A stretch of 64,000 nt of DNA from Phenylobacterium sp. (GTDB lineage: Bacteria > Pseudomonadota > Alphaproteobacteria > Caulobacterales > Caulobacteraceae), in the NCBI RefSeq assembly GCF_022402485.1, contig NZ_JAKRSA010000023.1:1-64000 (forward strand), given 5' to 3'. The translations under genes and the position numbers were made by a program. Below the pieces are notes generated by a model, which did no database searches, was not told the DNA's origin, and saw only the letters and a program-made list of their open reading frames with translations. Of the stretch, positions 24,444-33,395 are shown piece by piece; within the stretch, counting starts at the first letter, position 1; each line of letters begins with the position of its first letter.

Positions 24444-25660
24444 GCCTGGTGAGCGGTCTGCGCCGGTCCTGGCGAGGCCTGGCACCAGAGGGCCTGCGCA
24501 CGGCAGCCCAACCGCTGATTTCGCCGCTACTGACGGCTCATGTCCGCCGGCAGGCGCGACGCGCTCACGGTGCCGATGGGGCAGCTGGTGGGCCCTTGCG
24601 GATTGTCGGCTATTTCTCCGGCTCCAACGGGATCGCCGCCTCAGCACGGCTGGCGGCCAGGGCCTTCGCCGCCCTGGGGACGCCGGTGGAAGAGGTCGAC
24701 GCCACGGGCGCAGCCTTGACCTGGGAGGCCAAGGGGCCTGCGCCGACCCCGGCCAGCGCCTGGATCTTCCATCTCAATCCCCCCGAACTGCTGGCCACCC
24801 TGGGGCAGATGGGGGCCGCCCGACTGATCGGACCTCGCTACGGCTATTGGGCCTGGGAGCTTCCGCAGGCACCTGCAGCCTGGCTGAAGGACGCAGCCCT
24901 GGTGGACGAGGTCTGGGTTCCCAGCACCTATGTCGGCCAGGCCCTGGCGGGCGCCCGCGCGCCGGTCCGGGTGGTGCCGCACCCGCTGTTCCTGGAGGAC
25001 TATGAGGGCGTTCAGCCCTTGCCCCGAACGGCGGCGTTTCAGGCCGTGACCCTGTTTGACTTCAACTCCTCGGTCGCCCGAAAGAACCCCTATGGTGCCC
25101 TGGAGGCCTTCATTCGGGCGTTTGGGGAAGATCCGACCGCACAGCTGGTGATCAAGACCCAGAACGGCGCGCGGTTCCCCAAGGCCCTGGAGGCCTTGCG
25201 CAGGGCCGCCCCGGCCAATGTGGAGGTGATCGACGCCGCCTGGCCCTATGAGCAGGTGAAGGGTCTGATTGCCGGCGCCGACGTGCTGATCTCGCTCCAC
25301 CGGGCCGAGGGCTTTGGCCTCACCCCGGCCGAGGCCCTGGCCCTGGGCACGCCGGTGGTGGCCACCAACTGGTCGGGCGTGACCGACTTCCTGGACGCCG
25401 AGGTGGCGGTGATGATCGCCGCCGGCCGGGCGCCGGTTGAGGACACCCAAGGCATCTATGCCGGCCAGACCTGGGCCGACCCCGATATTGGCGAGGCGGC
25501 CGCCGCCTTGCGCGCCCTGCGGACTGATCCGGACCGTCGGGCGCAGCTTGCCGCAGCCGGCAAACGCCGGGTGGCTGAACGCCTGTCGCCTCAGGCCTGG
25601 TTCACCACCTTGCCGGACGCGGTGAAGGCTGCGGCCATGCGGGCCGTGCAGGGACGCTGA
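24440..25660 (+). CDS. Glycosyltransferase, GT4-like
   Basis: The 406-residue GT-B enzyme has a glycine-rich YFSGSNGIAASARL loop in its acceptor half. Its donor site is SLHRAEGFGLTPAEALALG followed by TPVVATNWSG. The family GT4 E-x7-E pair is present. It resembles the enzyme at 13788 and seems to be its paralogue. It ends the wzm-wzt operon and, with a four-base overlap, is translated after the large transferase. It converges with the aldehyde dehydrogenase gene 21 bases later, which marks the end of the glycan locus. Confidence 0.88.
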   Translation: MSLVSGLRRSWRGLAPEGLRTAAQPLISPLLTAHVRRQARRAHGADGAAGGPLRIVGYFSGSNGIAASARLAARAFAALGTPVEEVDATGAALTWEAKGPAPTPASAWIFHLNPPELLATLGQMGAARLIGPRYGYWAWELPQAPAAWLKDAALVDEVWVPSTYVGQALAGARAPVRVVPHPLFLEDYEGVQPLPRTAAFQAVTLFDFNSSVARKNPYGALEAFIRAFGEDPTAQLVIKTQNGARFPKALEALRRAAPANVEVIDAAWPYEQVKGLIAGADVLISLHRAEGFGLTPAEALALGTPVVATNWSGVTDFLDAEVAVMIAAGRAPVEDTQGIYAGQTWADPDIGEAAAALRALRTDPDRRAQLAAAGKRRVAERLSPQAWFTTLPDAVKAAAMRAVQGR

Positions 25661-25681
25661 TCGGAAAAGCGCCTGAGGGCG

Positions 25682-27205
25682 CTAGAGATCGAACTGAACG
25701 CCCTGGGCCAGGGGCAGGCTCGCCCCAAAATTCACGGTGTTGGTGGCCCGGCGCATATAGGTCTTCCAGGAGTCAGACCCCGCCTCCCGCCCGCCGCCGG
25801 TTTCCATTTCACCCCCGAAAGCGCCGCCGATCTCCGCCCCTGACGGGCCGATGTTCACATTGGCGATCCCGCAGTCCGACCCCCAGGCGGAGATGAACTG
25901 CTCGGCCTCGCGCAGATCATTGGTGAAGATGGCCGAGGACAGCCCCTGGGGGGCGGCGTTCTGGGCGGCGATGGCCTCGCCCAAGTCGCGGTAGCGTGTC
26001 ACATAGAGGATCGGGGCGAAGGTCTCCCGCAGCATGACGGGGCTTTGGCTGGTCATTTCCACCAGGGCTGGCCGGACATAGACGCCGGGGCCCTCCAGAC
26101 GCTGTCCCCCGTGCACCTGCCCCCCCTGGACGCGGGCCTCCTCCAGGGCGCGGGCCATGGCGGCATAGGCCTCGTCATCAACGAGCGGCCCCACCAGCAC
26201 CCCCTCGGCCCGGGGATCGCCGACGCTCACCGTGTCATAGGCCGCCTTCAGCCGGGGGACGAAGCGGTCATAGAGGCTCTCGTGGACGAACAGCCGGCGC
26301 AGGGTGGTGCACCTCTGGCCCGCCGTGCCCATGGCGGCGAAGGCCACCCCGCGCAGGGCCAGGTCGAGATCGGCGGTGGGCGCGATAATGGCGGCGTTAT
26401 TGCCCCCAAGCTCCAGAAGCGCCCGGGCAAAACGCTCGGCCAGCCTTGGGGCCACGGCCCGGCCCATGGCGGTGGAGCCGGTGGCCGAGACCAGGGGCAG
26501 CCGGGGATCGCTCACCAGGGCCTCGCCCACCTCAACGCCGCCGATCAGCACCTGGGACAGGCCGGCCGGCGCATCCCCGAACCGAGCGGCGGCGCGGTCA
26601 AAGGCGGCCTGAACCGCCAGGGCGGTCAGGGGGGTCTTCTCAGAGGGCTTCCAGACGACGGGATCGCCGCAGACCAGGGCCAGGGCCGCATTCCAGGACC
26701 ATACCGCCACCGGGAAGTTGAAGGCGCTGATCACCCCGACCACGCCCAGGGGATGCCAGGTCTCCATCATCCGGTGGGCAGGACGCTCGGTGGCGATGGT
26801 CAGGCCAAACAGCTGGCGGGAAAGACCGACGGCATAGTCGCAGATGTCGATCATCTCCTGGACCTCGCCGAGCCCCTCGGAGATCACCTTGCCGGCCTCC
26901 AGGGTCACCAGGCGGCCAAGATCGGCCTTGGCGACCCGCAGTTCCTCGCCCAGCAGGCGGACCAGTTCGCCGCGGCGGGGGGCGGGAACCTGACGCCAGA
27001 CGAGAAAGGCCTCATGGGCCGCGGCAATGGCCGCCTGGACATCAGCCGGGGCCGTGTCGCGCACCTGGCCCACCGCCTCGCCAGTCACTGGAGAGGTGAC
27101 GGTGCGCTCGCCCTGCCGCCAAAGGGCGGGATCCACCCCCAGACGGGTCAGGGTGGCGGCGACATCATCGGCGGCGTCTTGGGCAGGGGCGGGCTTCAGG
27201 GTCAT
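25682..27205 (-). CDS. Aldehyde dehydrogenase, ALDH7-like (aminoadipate semialdehyde type)
   Basis: The 507-residue NAD(P)-dependent dehydrogenase has LELGGNN around the catalytic glutamate and GQRCTTLRRLFVHE around the catalytic cysteine. The GGNN form is characteristic of the ALDH7 group, which oxidises 2-aminoadipate 6-semialdehyde (in equilibrium with piperideine-6-carboxylate) to 2-aminoadipate. The 14-base gap to the upstream saccharopine/lysine dehydrogenase family gene supports lysine catabolism. I chose the ATG at MTLKPAPAQ; a longer frame upstream overlaps the neighbouring gene. Confidence 0.87.
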   Translation of the reverse strand: MTLKPAPAQDAADDVAATLTRLGVDPALWRQGERTVTSPVTGEAVGQVRDTAPADVQAAIAAAHEAFLVWRQVPAPRRGELVRLLGEELRVAKADLGRLVTLEAGKVISEGLGEVQEMIDICDYAVGLSRQLFGLTIATERPAHRMMETWHPLGVVGVISAFNFPVAVWSWNAALALVCGDPVVWKPSEKTPLTALAVQAAFDRAAARFGDAPAGLSQVLIGGVEVGEALVSDPRLPLVSATGSTAMGRAVAPRLAERFARALLELGGNNAAIIAPTADLDLALRGVAFAAMGTAGQRCTTLRRLFVHESLYDRFVPRLKAAYDTVSVGDPRAEGVLVGPLVDDEAYAAMARALEEARVQGGQVHGGQRLEGPGVYVRPALVEMTSQSPVMLRETFAPILYVTRYRDLGEAIAAQNAAPQGLSSAIFTNDLREAEQFISAWGSDCGIANVNIGPSGAEIGGAFGGEMETGGGREAGSDSWKTYMRRATNTVNFGASLPLAQGVQFDL

Positions 27206-27218
27206 GGGAAGGCTGCTT

Positions 27219-28319
27219 TCAGGCCGTGCGCAGGGCTTGGTCGGCACCGGCGTACCAGCGGCCGAAACGGTTGGCGAGGAACCGGTCCAGGGGAATGTCC
27301 TCCTGGCGCACAAAGCCCCGGGTGGGCAGGTCGCCGGTGGCCAGCATGTCGGCGACGGCGCAGATCGAGGCCGCCGTGGTGATCTGAATGGCGCTCTTCA
27401 GGGTTCCAGCCACGGGCTGGGCATAGATCTTGTTGAGATAGGTTTCCTGCATGAGCGCCCCGTCCTTCATGCCGCTGACCGTGACGAAGACGATGACCAC
27501 GTCCTGCAGGGTGGCGGGCACCGCATGCTCCAGAATGTCCTTCAACAGGTCCCGGCGGTGGCGCAGGCCCAGATCATCCAACAGGGTGCGCATGATCGCC
27601 GCATGGCCCGGATAGCGGATGGTCCGATAGTTGAGATTGCGCACCTTGCCGGCCAGGGTCTCGCACAGACTGCCCAGGCCACCTGAGGTGTTGAAGGCCT
27701 CATAGGTCACACCGTCGAGGGCGAATTCTTCCAGCCCCTCCAGAGCGGCAACCTCCTGGTGGCGGCCCTGGACGATGGCCTCGCAGGGCTCGCAGTATTC
27801 GTTGATGACCCCTTCGGTGCTCCAGGTCAGATTGTAGTTCAGGCCATTGGTGGGATAGCGCGGCAGGGCACCGACCCGCAGCCGCACTTCGTGCAGGTCA
27901 TCGAACCTCTGGGCAAGGTCGCTGGCGACGATGGAGATGAAGCCCGGTGCCAGGCCGCATTGGGGGATGAAGGCGGTGTCAGCGTCCTTCGCCAGGGCGC
28001 GGACCTCCCGGGTGGCGGCCACATCCTCAGTGAGGTCGAGGTAATGCGCGCCGACCGACTTCACCGCACGGGCGATGGGGACCGTCAACTGATAGGGGGC
28101 CGCACTGATTACAGCAAAGGCCCCCTCGAGGGCACCGGCCAGGGCGGCAGGATCACCCACATCGACGCAGATCCGCTCAATGCCCTCTCCGGCCGACACC
28201 GGTCCCAGGCGGGCCGGGTCCCGGTCGAGCAGGGCCACCTGATAGGCGCCTGAGGCGCGCAGCATGTCGGCGACGGTCGACCCGATCTTCCCAGCGCCCA
28301 CAACGGCGATCTTGCGCAT
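27219..28319 (-). CDS. Saccharopine dehydrogenase / lysine dehydrogenase family protein
   Basis: The 366-residue enzyme starts MRKIAVVGAGKIGSTVADML, a Rossmann NAD(P)-binding fold, and continues with QCGLAPGFISI, typical of the Sacchrp_dh_NADP family. Two roles fit. One is glutamate-forming saccharopine dehydrogenase, which would need a lysine-ketoglutarate reductase that is not visible here. The other is lysine 6-dehydrogenase, which acts alone. Both give aminoadipate semialdehyde, the substrate of the ALDH7-like product of the next gene. It is divergent from an Lrp-type regulator, which probably controls it. Confidence 0.85.
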   Translation of the reverse strand: MRKIAVVGAGKIGSTVADMLRASGAYQVALLDRDPARLGPVSAGEGIERICVDVGDPAALAGALEGAFAVISAAPYQLTVPIARAVKSVGAHYLDLTEDVAATREVRALAKDADTAFIPQCGLAPGFISIVASDLAQRFDDLHEVRLRVGALPRYPTNGLNYNLTWSTEGVINEYCEPCEAIVQGRHQEVAALEGLEEFALDGVTYEAFNTSGGLGSLCETLAGKVRNLNYRTIRYPGHAAIMRTLLDDLGLRHRRDLLKDILEHAVPATLQDVVIVFVTVSGMKDGALMQETYLNKIYAQPVAGTLKSAIQITTAASICAVADMLATGDLPTRGFVRQEDIPLDRFLANRFGRWYAGADQALRTA

Positions 28320-28369
28320 GATGTTTCCCCTGAACGGTGTGGCAGGCCACAGGATCGGAGATGGTCACG

Positions 28370-28443
28370 TCGATCTCAATTGTCATTTCGGCGGATTTGA
28401 GCAACATTTTCGTCGATATGCCATTATTGACGGGTGATCTGAC
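28370..28443. promoter_or_regulatory. AT-rich divergent region, candidate Lrp-type operator
   Basis: The region between the lysine-catabolism pair and the Lrp gene is markedly richer in A/T than the surrounding DNA. It holds a segment (gagcaacattttcgtc, about 28399-28414) that loosely resembles the AT-centred Lrp/AsnC binding consensus. This is weak sequence evidence supported mainly by context. Confidence 0.3.
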
Positions 28444-28869
28444 ATGGACGACCTGGATCAGCACCTTCTGGCCCGCCTGCAGGAGAATGCCCGCGCCCCG
28501 GTGGCGGAGCTGGCCCGTAGCCTGGGTCTGTCGAGAACCACCGTTCAGAGCCGCATCGCCCGGCTGGAGCGGCGAGGCATCATCGCTGGCTATGCGGTGC
28601 GCACATCGGCAGCCTATGAGCAGAGCCAGATCCACGCCTTTGTCATGCTGACCGTGCAGCCCAAGTCCGCCGGGGTGGTGGCCGCAGCCATGCGCAGGAT
28701 GCCCGGGGTGCGGCGCCTGCAGTCGGTGAGCGGGGCGTTTGATCTGATCGCCATGATCTTCGCCGCCGATGTAGCGGCCATGGACGCCCTGATTGACGAG
28801 ATCGGTGCCCTGTCCGGGGTGGAGCGGACCAACTCCTCCATCGTGCTGTCCACCAAGTTTGATCGGTAG
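28444..28869 (+). CDS. Lrp/AsnC family transcriptional regulator
   Basis: The 141-residue protein has an N-terminal helix-turn-helix (VAELARSLGLSRTTVQSRI, residues 16-34) and a C-terminal RAM ligand-binding domain (residues 55-141). Length fits the single-gene Lrp family. Divergence from the lysine dehydrogenase gene points to local control in response to lysine or a degradation intermediate, which is inference. No partner gene follows on the same strand within 200 bases. Confidence 0.92.
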   Translation: MDDLDQHLLARLQENARAPVAELARSLGLSRTTVQSRIARLERRGIIAGYAVRTSAAYEQSQIHAFVMLTVQPKSAGVVAAAMRRMPGVRRLQSVSGAFDLIAMIFAADVAAMDALIDEIGALSGVERTNSSIVLSTKFDR

Positions 28870-29074
28870 GATGCTTCCGGTCGCCAGCCCGGCGCAGAGC
28901 CGAATGCGCGCCTGGATCAGCGAGCAGACCAGACTCGCCATCTGAACGGCAGAGCTTGCATCGTCGAACATGGGAACGCCCGGCTTTCTGGCGTCTTGAT
29001 CCATGTGCGGCTACACCCCAGCGATGCCCCGGTGCGCCGGGGGCGCTGGCATCTCCCAAGGACGGGTCCTGACC

Positions 29075-30181
29075 GTGACTGACACTGAATCGCCCCCCGC
29101 CCCGTCGGAGAAGACCAATCGCGCCTCGGCCGCCGCCTTGAGCGCCTCCTTCGTCCGCCGGGTCCTTTTCCTGGTGGGGGTGGGCCTGGTGCTGGTGGTG
29201 GCGTGGAAGCTGCTGGACGTGATGCTGCTGGTGTTTGGCGCGGTGCTGGTGGCGGTGCTGCTGCGCAGCCTTGCCGACCCGATCCACCGCCTCACCCCCC
29301 TGCCAGAGGGACTGTCGCTGCTCGGGGCAGGTCTGATCATCGTCACCCTGCTGACCGGGGCCGGCTGGCTGTTTGGTGCCACCATCACCGAGCAGATCGA
29401 AGATCTGATCCTGAGCCTGCCCCAGTCGCAGGAGGAGTTTCAGGCCAGACTCGCCCACCTGCCCCTAGCCGCAGAGATCACCACCCAGCTGCAGAGCCTC
29501 GATTTCGAGTCGGCCCGCAGCGCCGCAGGCCCCATCCAGAGCATCCTTGGTCAGGTGGGCGGGTTTGCGATGACCGCCGCCGGGGCGGTGACCAATCTGG
29601 TGGTGGTGATCTTCGCCGGCATCTATCTGGCCATCAGCCCCCGGGCCGCCCGGGACGGGGTGCTCAGCCTGATCCCCTCCGGCCCCCGAGAGCCGGTCCG
29701 CCACGCCATGAATGTCAGCGGCAATGTCCTGCGGCGCTGGCTGCTGGGCCAGTTCCTGTCCATGACCATTGTCGGCATCCTCACCGGGATCGGGGTCTCG
29801 CTGATCGGCCTGCCCTCGCCAGTCGCGCTCGGCCTGTTCGCCGCCCTGGCCGCCTTCGTGCCCATTGTAGGGCCGATCGTCTCAGTAATCCCAGCGGTGA
29901 TGCTGGCCCTGCAGGCCGGGCCGATGATGGTGGTGTGGACCATCCTCGTCTACATCATCGTCCAGCAGGTGGAGAGCAACCTGACCTACCCGCTGATCCA
30001 GCGGAAGGCGGTGGACTTGCCGCCGGCCCTGACCCTGTTCTCGGTCCTGGGCTTTGGGGTGCTGTTTGGCCCCCTGGGCGTGATCTTCGCCGCCCCCCTG
30101 CTGGTGGTGCTCTTCGTGATGGTGAAGATCCTCTACATCCGCAACACCCTGGGCGAACCGGCCACGGTGCCGGGGGAGTAG
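29075..30181 (+). CDS. AI-2E family membrane transporter
   Basis: The 368-residue protein has about eight membrane helices and matches the AI-2E (PF01594) family: an N-terminal helix pair, a helical soluble segment (residues 95-160), then the helix bundle with FVPIVGPIVSVIPA and YPLIQRKAVDLPPAL. Members are Na+/H+ antiporters or exporters of mostly unknown substrate. The GTG start at MTDTESPP follows AAGGACGGG; an upstream ATG at 29003 would add 24 residues of unconvincing sequence. It is monocistronic. The 205 bases before it show nothing I can assign. Confidence 0.87.
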   Translation: MTDTESPPAPSEKTNRASAAALSASFVRRVLFLVGVGLVLVVAWKLLDVMLLVFGAVLVAVLLRSLADPIHRLTPLPEGLSLLGAGLIIVTLLTGAGWLFGATITEQIEDLILSLPQSQEEFQARLAHLPLAAEITTQLQSLDFESARSAAGPIQSILGQVGGFAMTAAGAVTNLVVVIFAGIYLAISPRAARDGVLSLIPSGPREPVRHAMNVSGNVLRRWLLGQFLSMTIVGILTGIGVSLIGLPSPVALGLFAALAAFVPIVGPIVSVIPAVMLALQAGPMMVVWTILVYIIVQQVESNLTYPLIQRKAVDLPPALTLFSVLGFGVLFGPLGVIFAAPLLVVLFVMVKILYIRNTLGEPATVPGE

Positions 30182-30318
30182 GCCGAGGGTTGGGAGCCCT
30201 AGGTCGCAGAATCCCAAGGAGTGAGTGCTAGATCGAGACGCGCCGCGCTCTATGAGCCACGTCCATCATCGCGTCCCTGACTGGCCGGCCCTGGCCAATG
30301 CCGCAGAGATCAAGGCTG

Positions 30319-30335
30319 ATTTTCCTGGAGAAAAT
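30319..30335 (-). terminator. AT-rich hairpin at the 3' end of the tRNA gene
   Basis: On the minus strand ATTTTC and GAAAAT form six-base-pair arms around a five-base loop immediately after the encoded CCA. It could aid 3' processing or termination, but the stem is A/T-rich and there is no long T run. Confidence 0.3.
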
Positions 30336-30411
30336 GGCGCGCCCGGAACGATTCGAACGTCCGACCCTCAGATTCGTAGTCTGATGCTCTATCCAGCTGA
30401 GCTACGGGCGC
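30335..30411 (-). tRNA. tRNA-Arg (anticodon ACG)
   Basis: The minus strand folds as a complete cloverleaf. Acceptor arms are GCGCCCG and CGGGCGC with discriminator G and an encoded CCA. The D arm holds AGCTCAGCTGGATAGAGC, and the anticodon stem TCAGA/TCTGA encloses CTACGAA, giving anticodon ACG. The T arm contains GTTCGAATC. It decodes CGN arginine codons after A34 to inosine editing. The CCA end is genome-encoded. A short AT-rich hairpin (30319-30335) touches the 3' end. Confidence 0.95.
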
Positions 30412-30436
30412 GCAATGCCTTACGGCAAGGGCGCGG

Positions 30437-30465
30437 AACCTAGTCGGCCTTTTGGGAAAGTTCAA
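30437..30465 (-). promoter_or_regulatory. Candidate promoter of tRNA-Arg
   Basis: On the minus strand TTGAAC is followed after exactly 17 bases by TAGGTT. Transcription would start near 30430, about 19 bases before the mature tRNA. Confidence 0.5.
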
Positions 30466-30516
30466 GCCGGCGAATGGGTGAATTGCGAAATGGCCTGTGG
30501 GGGTCGCTCAAGCCGC

Positions 30517-31545
30517 TCAGGTGAGGTCCCGCCAGCAGCGCACCGGGGCGTCGGGCCAGGGGGTCGCGGCATAGACCCCGCGGGCCACGGCGCGGGCCAG
30601 CACGTCGGCGGCCAGGGCACCCAGGCGGGCGATCTTGAAATCCGGGCGGTCGCCGAGGGGCTGAACGGCCGTGGAGAGGGCAAAGACCACGTCTCCGTCG
30701 AAGGGGGCGTGGACCGGGCGGATGGCCCGGGCCAGGCCGTCCTGGGCCATCACCGCCACCCGGCGGGCCTGGGCTGGTGTCAGCACCGCGTCGGTGGCCA
30801 CGCAGGCGATGGTGGTGTTGGTCCGCGCCAGGGGCTCGGCCTTGGCCAGGCCCCAGTCGTCACCGGCGCCGGTGAGGCCCAAGGGGCCAAGGCCGCCGAA
30901 CTCCGCCTCCATCTCAAACGGTGCGGCCCAGAAGGTCCGTCCCCCCGGGGCCACCACCGAACCGAAGCTGTTGACCGCCACCACAGCACCCACGGTGAAG
31001 CCGTCGGCGGTGACCGCCGAGGCCGAGCCGGTGCCGCCCTTGAGCTGGCCGGCCATGGCACCATACCCCGCCCCGGCAGTCCCGAGGTCAAAGGTCTCCG
31101 CCGCCGCCAGGGCCGCCTGCCGCCCGAGCGCCCGGTAGGGAGGTGCCTCCCCCCAGGCCTTGTCGCCGCCATTGGCCAGATCAAACAGGATGGCCGAGGG
31201 GATCACCGGCGAGGGGGGCACCCGGGGGTCAGCCACCAGCCCATAGCCCCGGCCCTGGGCCCCCAGCCAGGCGGTCACCCCGTCAGGGGCGGCGAGCCCG
31301 TAGACCGAGCCCCCTGACAGCACCACGGCGTCGATGGCCTCCACCAGATTGTGCGGCTCCAGGGCGTCAGTCTCCCGGGTGCCAGGCCCGCCGCCGCGGA
31401 CGTCGCAGGCGGCCACGGCCCGGTCATGGGGCAGGATGACCGTGACCCCGGTGCGGGCCTTGGCGTCATGGGCCTGACCCACATGAATCCCTGGCACGTC
31501 GGTGATCAGGTTGCGGGCGCCGGGTCGGGCGATCAGTGAACTCAT
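30517..31545 (-). CDS. P1 family peptidase (S58, DmpA-like)
   Basis: The 342-residue protein matches the DmpA/beta-aminopeptidase fold, with N-terminal LITDVPGIHVGQAHD, the VLSGGSVYGLAAPDGV stretch and TVGAVVAVNSFG. The family is made as a precursor that cleaves itself; the nucleophile becomes the new N-terminus of the small subunit. By comparison, cleavage is expected just before TVGAVVAVN. No signal peptide is seen, so it is probably cytoplasmic. The gene is divergent from gamma-glutamyltransferase, another self-cleaving Ntn-type hydrolase, which may point to shared peptide turnover. The natural substrate is unknown. Confidence 0.88.
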   Translation of the reverse strand: MSSLIARPGARNLITDVPGIHVGQAHDAKARTGVTVILPHDRAVAACDVRGGGPGTRETDALEPHNLVEAIDAVVLSGGSVYGLAAPDGVTAWLGAQGRGYGLVADPRVPPSPVIPSAILFDLANGGDKAWGEAPPYRALGRQAALAAAETFDLGTAGAGYGAMAGQLKGGTGSASAVTADGFTVGAVVAVNSFGSVVAPGGRTFWAAPFEMEAEFGGLGPLGLTGAGDDWGLAKAEPLARTNTTIACVATDAVLTPAQARRVAVMAQDGLARAIRPVHAPFDGDVVFALSTAVQPLGDRPDFKIARLGALAADVLARAVARGVYAATPWPDAPVRCWRDLT

Positions 31546-31619
31546 GGCGGGGCCTCCCTAAAGGGTGGGTGACACAGCCAGACGGTTGTTGTCCACGCCG
31601 TGACCGCTAAGGTGCGTCC

Positions 31620-33395
31620 ATGAGTTTTGCCAGTCCCCGGAGCGCCGTGTCCTTGCCCCTGTCGCCTTTCCCCGCCCGCCTCGCCCAATTGGTCGCCCCG
31701 GCCCTGCTCTTGCTGGCCGTTGCCTGCGCCCCCCTGACCCAAGGGGGCGAGGGCCCCAGCGCCCAGGTGCGGGCCGCCCCGGCGACGGAAGGCCAGGTCA
31801 TGGTGGCCGCCGCTCATCCCCTGGCGGTGGAGGCCGGTCTGGAGGTGCTGCGGGCCGGCGGCTCGGCGGTGGACGCAGCGGTGGCGGTCCAGGCGGTGCT
31901 GGGCCTGGTGGAACCCCAGAGTTCCGGCATCGGCGGGGGGGCGTTTCTGGTCCATTACGACGCCAAGACCGGTCAGGTCAGCGCCTATAATGGCCGGGAG
32001 AAGGCCCCGGCAGCAGCCACCCCGGACATGTTCCTGAACGCCGAGGGCAAGCCCCTGCCCTTTGTCCAGGTGTTGCTGAGCGGCCGCTCCACCGGTGCGC
32101 CGGGGGCGGTGGCCATGCTGCACATGGCCCATGCCGACCATGGTCGCCTGGCCTGGGCAGACCTGTTCGGATCGGCTGAGCGCCTGGCCGATGACGGTTT
32201 CATCGTCAGCCCTCGCCTGGCCGAGATGATCGTCAGCCGCTTTCCCCAGAGCCGGGCACCCGACACGGTGGCCTATTTCACCAAGCCGGATGGTACCCGC
32301 CATCAGGCCGGCGACCTGCTGAAAAACCCGGCCTATGCCGCTACCATGCGCAAGATCGCCGCCGAGGGGCCCGACGCCCTGCTGCGGGGGGAGATTGCCG
32401 AAGCCATTGTGGCGCGGGTGCGCGAAGGCGACCTGCCCGGGGCCATGACCCTGGAAGATCTGGCCAGCTATACCCCTCAGAAGTCAGAGGCCCTCTGCCG
32501 GCCCTATCGTATCTATGTGGTCTGCACCCCCCCGGCACCCTCGGGGGGACCTGCGGTGCTGGTGGGGCTGGGCATCCTTGAGCACACCGACATCAACGCC
32601 CATCCCAACACCGCCCAGGGCTGGTACCTGTTCAGCCAGGCCAGCCGGCTGATGTATGCCGACCGCGACCGCTATATGGGCGACCCCGATTTCGTCGACG
32701 TGCCCACCGAAGGCCTGCTGGACAAGACCTATCTGGCCGCCCGCTCCGCCCTGATCGGCCCCACGGCCGGCCCGCCGCCGGGTCCTGGGACCCCCAAGGG
32801 CGCAGGGGTTCGGGCACCGGACACCACCCGGGAAGTGTCGGGCACGTCGCACTTTGTGGTGGTGGACGGAAAGGGCAATACGGTCTCCATGACCACGACG
32901 GTGGAGAGCATCTTCGGCTCGGGTCGGATGGTCGGGGGCTTCTTCCTCAACAACCAGCTGACGGACTTCGCCTTTGCGCCGGTGAACACCGATGGCGCGC
33001 CGGCGGCCAACGCCGTCGCCGGCGGCAAGCGGCCCCGGTCTTCCATGGCCCCGGCCATCGTGCTCGACGCGGACGGCCAGATGGTGGCCGCCGTTGGCTC
33101 GCCCGGCGGCACCTCGATCCTGGCCTATAATCTGAAGGCCCTGGTAGGCATGCTGGACTGGAATCTACCGGTCCAGGACGCGCTCGCCCTGCCCAATCTG
33201 ATCGCCCGGGGCACAGCCTATGCCGCCGAGGGTGACAAGTTCTCCCCCGAACTGGTGGAAGGTCTGGCCGCCCGGGGCGTGGTCTTTACCGCCGTCGGCG
33301 GAGAGGGCTCTGGCCTGCACGGGGTGCGCGTGACCCCCAACGGGCTGGAAGGGGGCGCCGATCCCCGCCGGGAGGGCGTGGCGCGGGGCTTCTAG
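31620..33395 (+). CDS. ggt: Gamma-glutamyltransferase (glutathione hydrolase)
   Basis: The 591-residue precursor has a lipoprotein-like export signal (hydrophobic run ending LLAVAC near residue 37). The large-subunit region follows, and then the autocleavage site GTSHF with catalytic Thr409, which begins the small subunit (VVDGKGNTVSMTTTV). The substrate-binding stretch FGSGRMVGGFFLNNQ is intact. It hydrolyses glutathione and other gamma-glutamyl compounds, or transfers the gamma-glutamyl group, in the periplasm. The stop overlaps the convergent histidine kinase gene by four bases. The membrane anchoring implied by the lipobox is inference. Confidence 0.94.
   Translation: MSFASPRSAVSLPLSPFPARLAQLVAPALLLLAVACAPLTQGGEGPSAQVRAAPATEGQVMVAAAHPLAVEAGLEVLRAGGSAVDAAVAVQAVLGLVEPQSSGIGGGAFLVHYDAKTGQVSAYNGREKAPAAATPDMFLNAEGKPLPFVQVLLSGRSTGAPGAVAMLHMAHADHGRLAWADLFGSAERLADDGFIVSPRLAEMIVSRFPQSRAPDTVAYFTKPDGTRHQAGDLLKNPAYAATMRKIAAEGPDALLRGEIAEAIVARVREGDLPGAMTLEDLASYTPQKSEALCRPYRIYVVCTPPAPSGGPAVLVGLGILEHTDINAHPNTAQGWYLFSQASRLMYADRDRYMGDPDFVDVPTEGLLDKTYLAARSALIGPTAGPPPGPGTPKGAGVRAPDTTREVSGTSHFVVVDGKGNTVSMTTTVESIFGSGRMVGGFFLNNQLTDFAFAPVNTDGAPAANAVAGGKRPRSSMAPAIVLDADGQMVAAVGSPGGTSILAYNLKALVGMLDWNLPVQDALALPNLIARGTAYAAEGDKFSPELVEGLAARGVVFTAVGGEGSGLHGVRVTPNGLEGGADPRREGVARGF

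Noticed and set aside
28177-29004. Minus-strand frame starting in the gap before the AI-2E gene
   Set aside because: Its first ~45 residues look protein-like, but the rest runs antisense through the Lrp gene and becomes His/Gly-rich. No ribosome site is evident.
30225-30443. Small open frame of 72 codons across the tRNA
   Set aside because: It reads through the tRNA-Arg gene on the opposite strand, which fully explains the sequence.
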